Shown here: positions 6,321-8,336 of the stretch, piece by piece | Layout: every line of letters begins with the position of its first letter | Position numbering within the stretch: the first letter of the stretch is position 1 | NCBI GenBank assembly: GCA_013205365.1 | Contig: JABMNC010000100.1 | Coordinates: 1-8,336, forward strand | Length of the DNA: 8,336 bases | Source of the DNA: Cryomorphaceae bacterium | Lineage (GTDB): Bacteria; Bacteroidota; Bacteroidia; Flavobacteriales; Schleiferiaceae | Direction of reading: 5' to 3' | Position numbers and translations under genes: made by a program | Notes under the pieces: generated by a model | The model's database searches: none | The model's input: the letters and a program-made list of their open reading frames with translations, nothing else | Told to the model about the DNA's origin: nothing

Positions 6321-6328
6321 CAAAAGTA
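6321..6328 (-). promoter_or_regulatory. -7 promoter box (TACTTTTG) of the glycosyltransferase gene
   Basis: This is an exact TAnnTTTG match ending 6 nt before the ATG at 6314, which predicts an mRNA leader of only a few bases. No -33 TTG is visible upstream. It lies in the 38-bp gap shared with the divergent corA gene. Confidence 0.55.
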
Positions 6329-6340
6329 CGGACTTAGGAG

Positions 6341-6348
6341 TACCTTCA
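6341..6348 (+). promoter_or_regulatory. Weak candidate -7 box (TACCTTCA) of corA
   Basis: Four of the six fixed bases of TAnnTTTG match, and the box ends 4 nt before the ATG at 6353, the same spacing as at panB. The match alone is weak; the conserved position is the reason to list it. Confidence 0.25.
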
Positions 6349-6352
6349 TAGA

Positions 6353-7318
6353 ATGTCTTTGATTATCGACTATGGATTAGACCGAGTGAAGGTCAGCGAT
6401 GCACCCAATAGTGGTAGTTGTCCCGAATTAAAGGGTTCAGAAGTGATTCGATGGATCTCAATGGCACAGCCAATGGATCCAAGTTTACTTCGTGCCTGGG
6501 TGGTTGATTGGGGTTTTCATCCCCATGTTGCTGAGGATCTGCTCGATTCGGACGCTCGAGCAAATTTTGAGGAATACCCCAACGAGATTTACCTAGATAT
6601 GCATGCAATTAAATTGAATCGCACCGACCGATGCGAGTTCAGTCAAGTAGGGTTGGTCCTATACCAGCATGGAGTTATCTCTCTCCAAATTGATGGAGTT
6701 TTTGAAGAGGTATCAGGTCGCATACAGAGCAATCTCGGCTTAATTCGGTCCAAAGGACCCGACTATTTATTCATACGCCTTGTTGACGCAGTATTAAGGC
6801 TCTATGACCAGTACTTTGAACGACTGGATGAGGTACTTAGTGAGCTAGAAATGGAATTAGTGCATCGCCCAAGTCAGCGCGTGGTGATTAGAATTTTAAG
6901 TATTAAAAGGCAACTGAATCAGGTGCGTCGTCGCCTAACCCCTTTGAGAGAAGCCATAGGATCCTTAGAGTCTTCGGCTCATCCTTTATTCAAGCGTGAA
7001 AATCGTCCCTACCTGCGCGACGTTCGGGGTAAAGTCCAGGCACTTCACGAGCGCTTGGATTCTCACCGCAGCCTTTTGGACTCTCTTGAAAACCTATACT
7101 TATCTTCTGTGGGTCAGCGAACGAACGAAGTAGTGCGAACCTTGACCGTTTTTTCGGCGATTTTCTTGCCCTTAACGTTCATTGTTGGGGTTTATGGAAT
7201 GAACTTTAAAGTGATGCCCGAACTGGATTGGGCTTGGGGCTATCCAATGGCTATAGTTTTGATGGCCATTGTGGCTGCATCTATGATTTTTTGGATGCGT
7301 CAGAAGAAATTTTGGTAA
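6353..7318 (+). CDS. corA: CorA-family magnesium/divalent cation transporter
   Basis: CorA proteins form pentameric inner-membrane channels that admit Mg2+ and sometimes Co2+ or Ni2+. The 321-residue protein has the expected plan: a cytoplasmic alpha/beta domain (about 1-130), a long charged helical region (about 140-255, including RILSIKRQLNQVRRRLTPLR), then two C-terminal membrane helices (about 264-283 and 298-315). The first ends in the signature YGMN (281-284), followed by the short loop FKVMPELDWAWGYP and a basic C-terminus. The ATG at 6353 is the natural start. Hand counts of single 60-base lines gave 43-47% GC here versus 57% in dnaK and 52% in nhaC, so base use looks lower than in neighbours. 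Its end overlaps the convergent antiporter gene by 38 bp. The ion specificity is not provable from sequence. Confidence 0.94.
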   Translation: MSLIIDYGLDRVKVSDAPNSGSCPELKGSEVIRWISMAQPMDPSLLRAWVVDWGFHPHVAEDLLDSDARANFEEYPNEIYLDMHAIKLNRTDRCEFSQVGLVLYQHGVISLQIDGVFEEVSGRIQSNLGLIRSKGPDYLFIRLVDAVLRLYDQYFERLDEVLSELEMELVHRPSQRVVIRILSIKRQLNQVRRRLTPLREAIGSLESSAHPLFKRENRPYLRDVRGKVQALHERLDSHRSLLDSLENLYLSSVGQRTNEVVRTLTVFSAIFLPLTFIVGVYGMNFKVMPELDWAWGYPMAIVLMAIVAASMIFWMRQKKFW

Positions 7319-8336
7319 TCTTCCATCCCGTCAAGGCAAGCAGCATGCTGATGAGCGGGCTTGTCCAATTGAAAATAGCGTACATAAAATAGTCTCCGGT
7401 GGCTACGCCGAGCACGCTGCTTTGGTAGGCACCGCAGGTGTTCCAGGGCACAAGGGCAGAGGTAACGGTGCCCGAGTCCTCCAAGGCACGAGAAAGGTTC
7501 TCGGGCTTAAGTCCCTGATCTTCGTAAGCCTTTTTGAACATCCTGCCAGGAACAACAATGGCCAAGTATTGGTCCGAGGCGGTCAAGTTAAGAATTCCGC
7601 AGGAGGCAAGGGTCGCCCCAATGAGGCCGGCAGTGCCGCGTGCAAAGCGCAGAAGAGCCTGGGTCAGGGTACTTAAAAAGCCAGCAGCGTCCATTATTCC
7701 GCCAAAGGTCAGGGCGCAAAGAATCAACCAGACGGTGCCCAGCATGCCCGACATTCCTTTGCCTTTGAGCAGCTCCGAGAGTACAGGATGGTCGATGGAA
7801 ATTTGGCTGCTGCCATAGAGGGCCTGCATGCTCCCTTCATACCAGGCCGAGGGCCCGTTGTGTCCTGCTATTTCTGCAATAATTTGAGGCTGTACCAAGT
7901 TGGCGGCTAAGACGCCGGCGAGCGTTCCAATTCCCATCGCGGCAAGGGCGTCAACCTTGAGAACAATTAGGGCAATGCTTGCCAAGGGTACCAGTATGAG
8001 CCATGGGCTTATGGTGAATTTCGCATTCAGTAAATCGGTAATCTGGGTAACTTCACTAAGGTCGCCTGTCTCGTTGGCAGACAGCCCTTTAATTCCAAAC
8101 ACCAGCAATGCAATCAATATTGCAGGCCCTGAGGTCCAAATCATGTGGCGAATGTGGTCCGTCAACTCTGCGCCAGCCATGGTGGCCGCAATGTTGGTCG
8201 TATCGCTAACGGGGGACATTTTGTCGCCAAAGTAGGCTCCCGAAATCACGGCTCCAGCAATCCATCCCGAGGGCAAACCAAGACTTTGTCCAATGCCCAT
8301 GAGTGCAATTCCAATGGTTGCCGCAGTGGACCAAGA
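7281..8336 (-). CDS. nhaC: NhaC-family Na+/H+ antiporter, 5' end missing
   Basis: NhaC antiporters are multi-span inner-membrane proteins that expel Na+ in exchange for H+. The 351 residues present are the C-terminal part of a protein usually about 450-490 long; the frame stays open to the right edge with conserved sequence (ATIGIALMGIGQSLGLPSG), so the internal ATG at 8300 is not the start. The family hallmark GAYFGDKMSPVSDTTNIAA lies at about 33-51 of the visible part. Later come SGMLGTVWLILCALTFGGIM, LTASDQYLAIVVPGRMF and SGTVTSALVPWNTCGAYQSS, all typical of NhaC. Many hydrophobic stretches alternate with short loops. The final residues (KISSDASKKS) are encoded within the overlap with corA. 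Malate/lactate-type relatives of the same superfamily are possible, but the motifs favour NhaC. Confidence 0.93.
   Translation of the reverse strand, partial: SWSTAATIGIALMGIGQSLGLPSGWIAGAVISGAYFGDKMSPVSDTTNIAATMAGAELTDHIRHMIWTSGPAILIALLVFGIKGLSANETGDLSEVTQITDLLNAKFTISPWLILVPLASIALIVLKVDALAAMGIGTLAGVLAANLVQPQIIAEIAGHNGPSAWYEGSMQALYGSSQISIDHPVLSELLKGKGMSGMLGTVWLILCALTFGGIMDAAGFLSTLTQALLRFARGTAGLIGATLASCGILNLTASDQYLAIVVPGRMFKKAYEDQGLKPENLSRALEDSGTVTSALVPWNTCGAYQSSVLGVATGDYFMYAIFNWTSPLISMLLALTGWKITKISSDASKKS

Noticed and set aside
1..8336. A novel multi-gene system, defence island, CRISPR array, prophage or tRNA
   Set aside because: All sizeable genes except the lipoprotein belong to well-known housekeeping families, and no spaced direct repeats, integrase, transposase or tRNA-like sequence was seen.

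Overview
The window looks like ordinary chromosome from a Bacteroidota bacterium, probably Flavobacteriales or a near relative with fairly high GC for that group. The evidence: the start codons lack clear Shine-Dalgarno sequences; copies of the Bacteroidota -7 promoter box TAnnTTTG sit just ahead of several genes; the C40 peptidase and the lipoprotein resemble families I know from Bacteroidota; and DnaK carries the GDGVFEV and GGGTHDVS sequence style I associate with that phylum. No stretch longer than 161 bases lacks a gene.

Layout, left to right. On the minus strand lie panB (ketopantoate hydroxymethyltransferase), an RluA-family pseudouridine synthase whose ATG overlaps the panB stop, and then an NlpC/P60 (C40) peptidase that runs off the left edge. 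A lipoprotein gene of unrecognised function diverges from panB across 45 bp. Next on the plus strand is dnaK, with a sigma-54-like promoter and upstream palindrome of its own and a strong hairpin terminator after it. A 75-bp imperfect inverted repeat separates dnaK from a convergent minus-strand GT2 glycosyltransferase gene. A corA-type magnesium transporter gene diverges from the glycosyltransferase across 38 bp. It overlaps the 3' end of a convergent nhaC-type Na+/H+ antiporter gene, whose 5' part is beyond the right edge.

The genes do not form one pathway. They cover coenzyme A precursor synthesis, RNA modification, peptidoglycan peptide cleavage, protein folding, polyprenol-sugar or glycan synthesis, Mg2+ transport and Na+/H+ exchange. 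I see no defence, mobile, CRISPR or secondary-metabolite system.

The unusual signals are regulatory and structural. A TAnnTTTG-like box lies 4-6 nt before the chosen ATG of five genes, which implies leaderless or nearly leaderless mRNAs. dnaK lacks this arrangement and instead has a candidate -24/-12 promoter. Two divergent gene pairs have interlocking promoters. A compact intergenic repeat follows the dnaK terminator.
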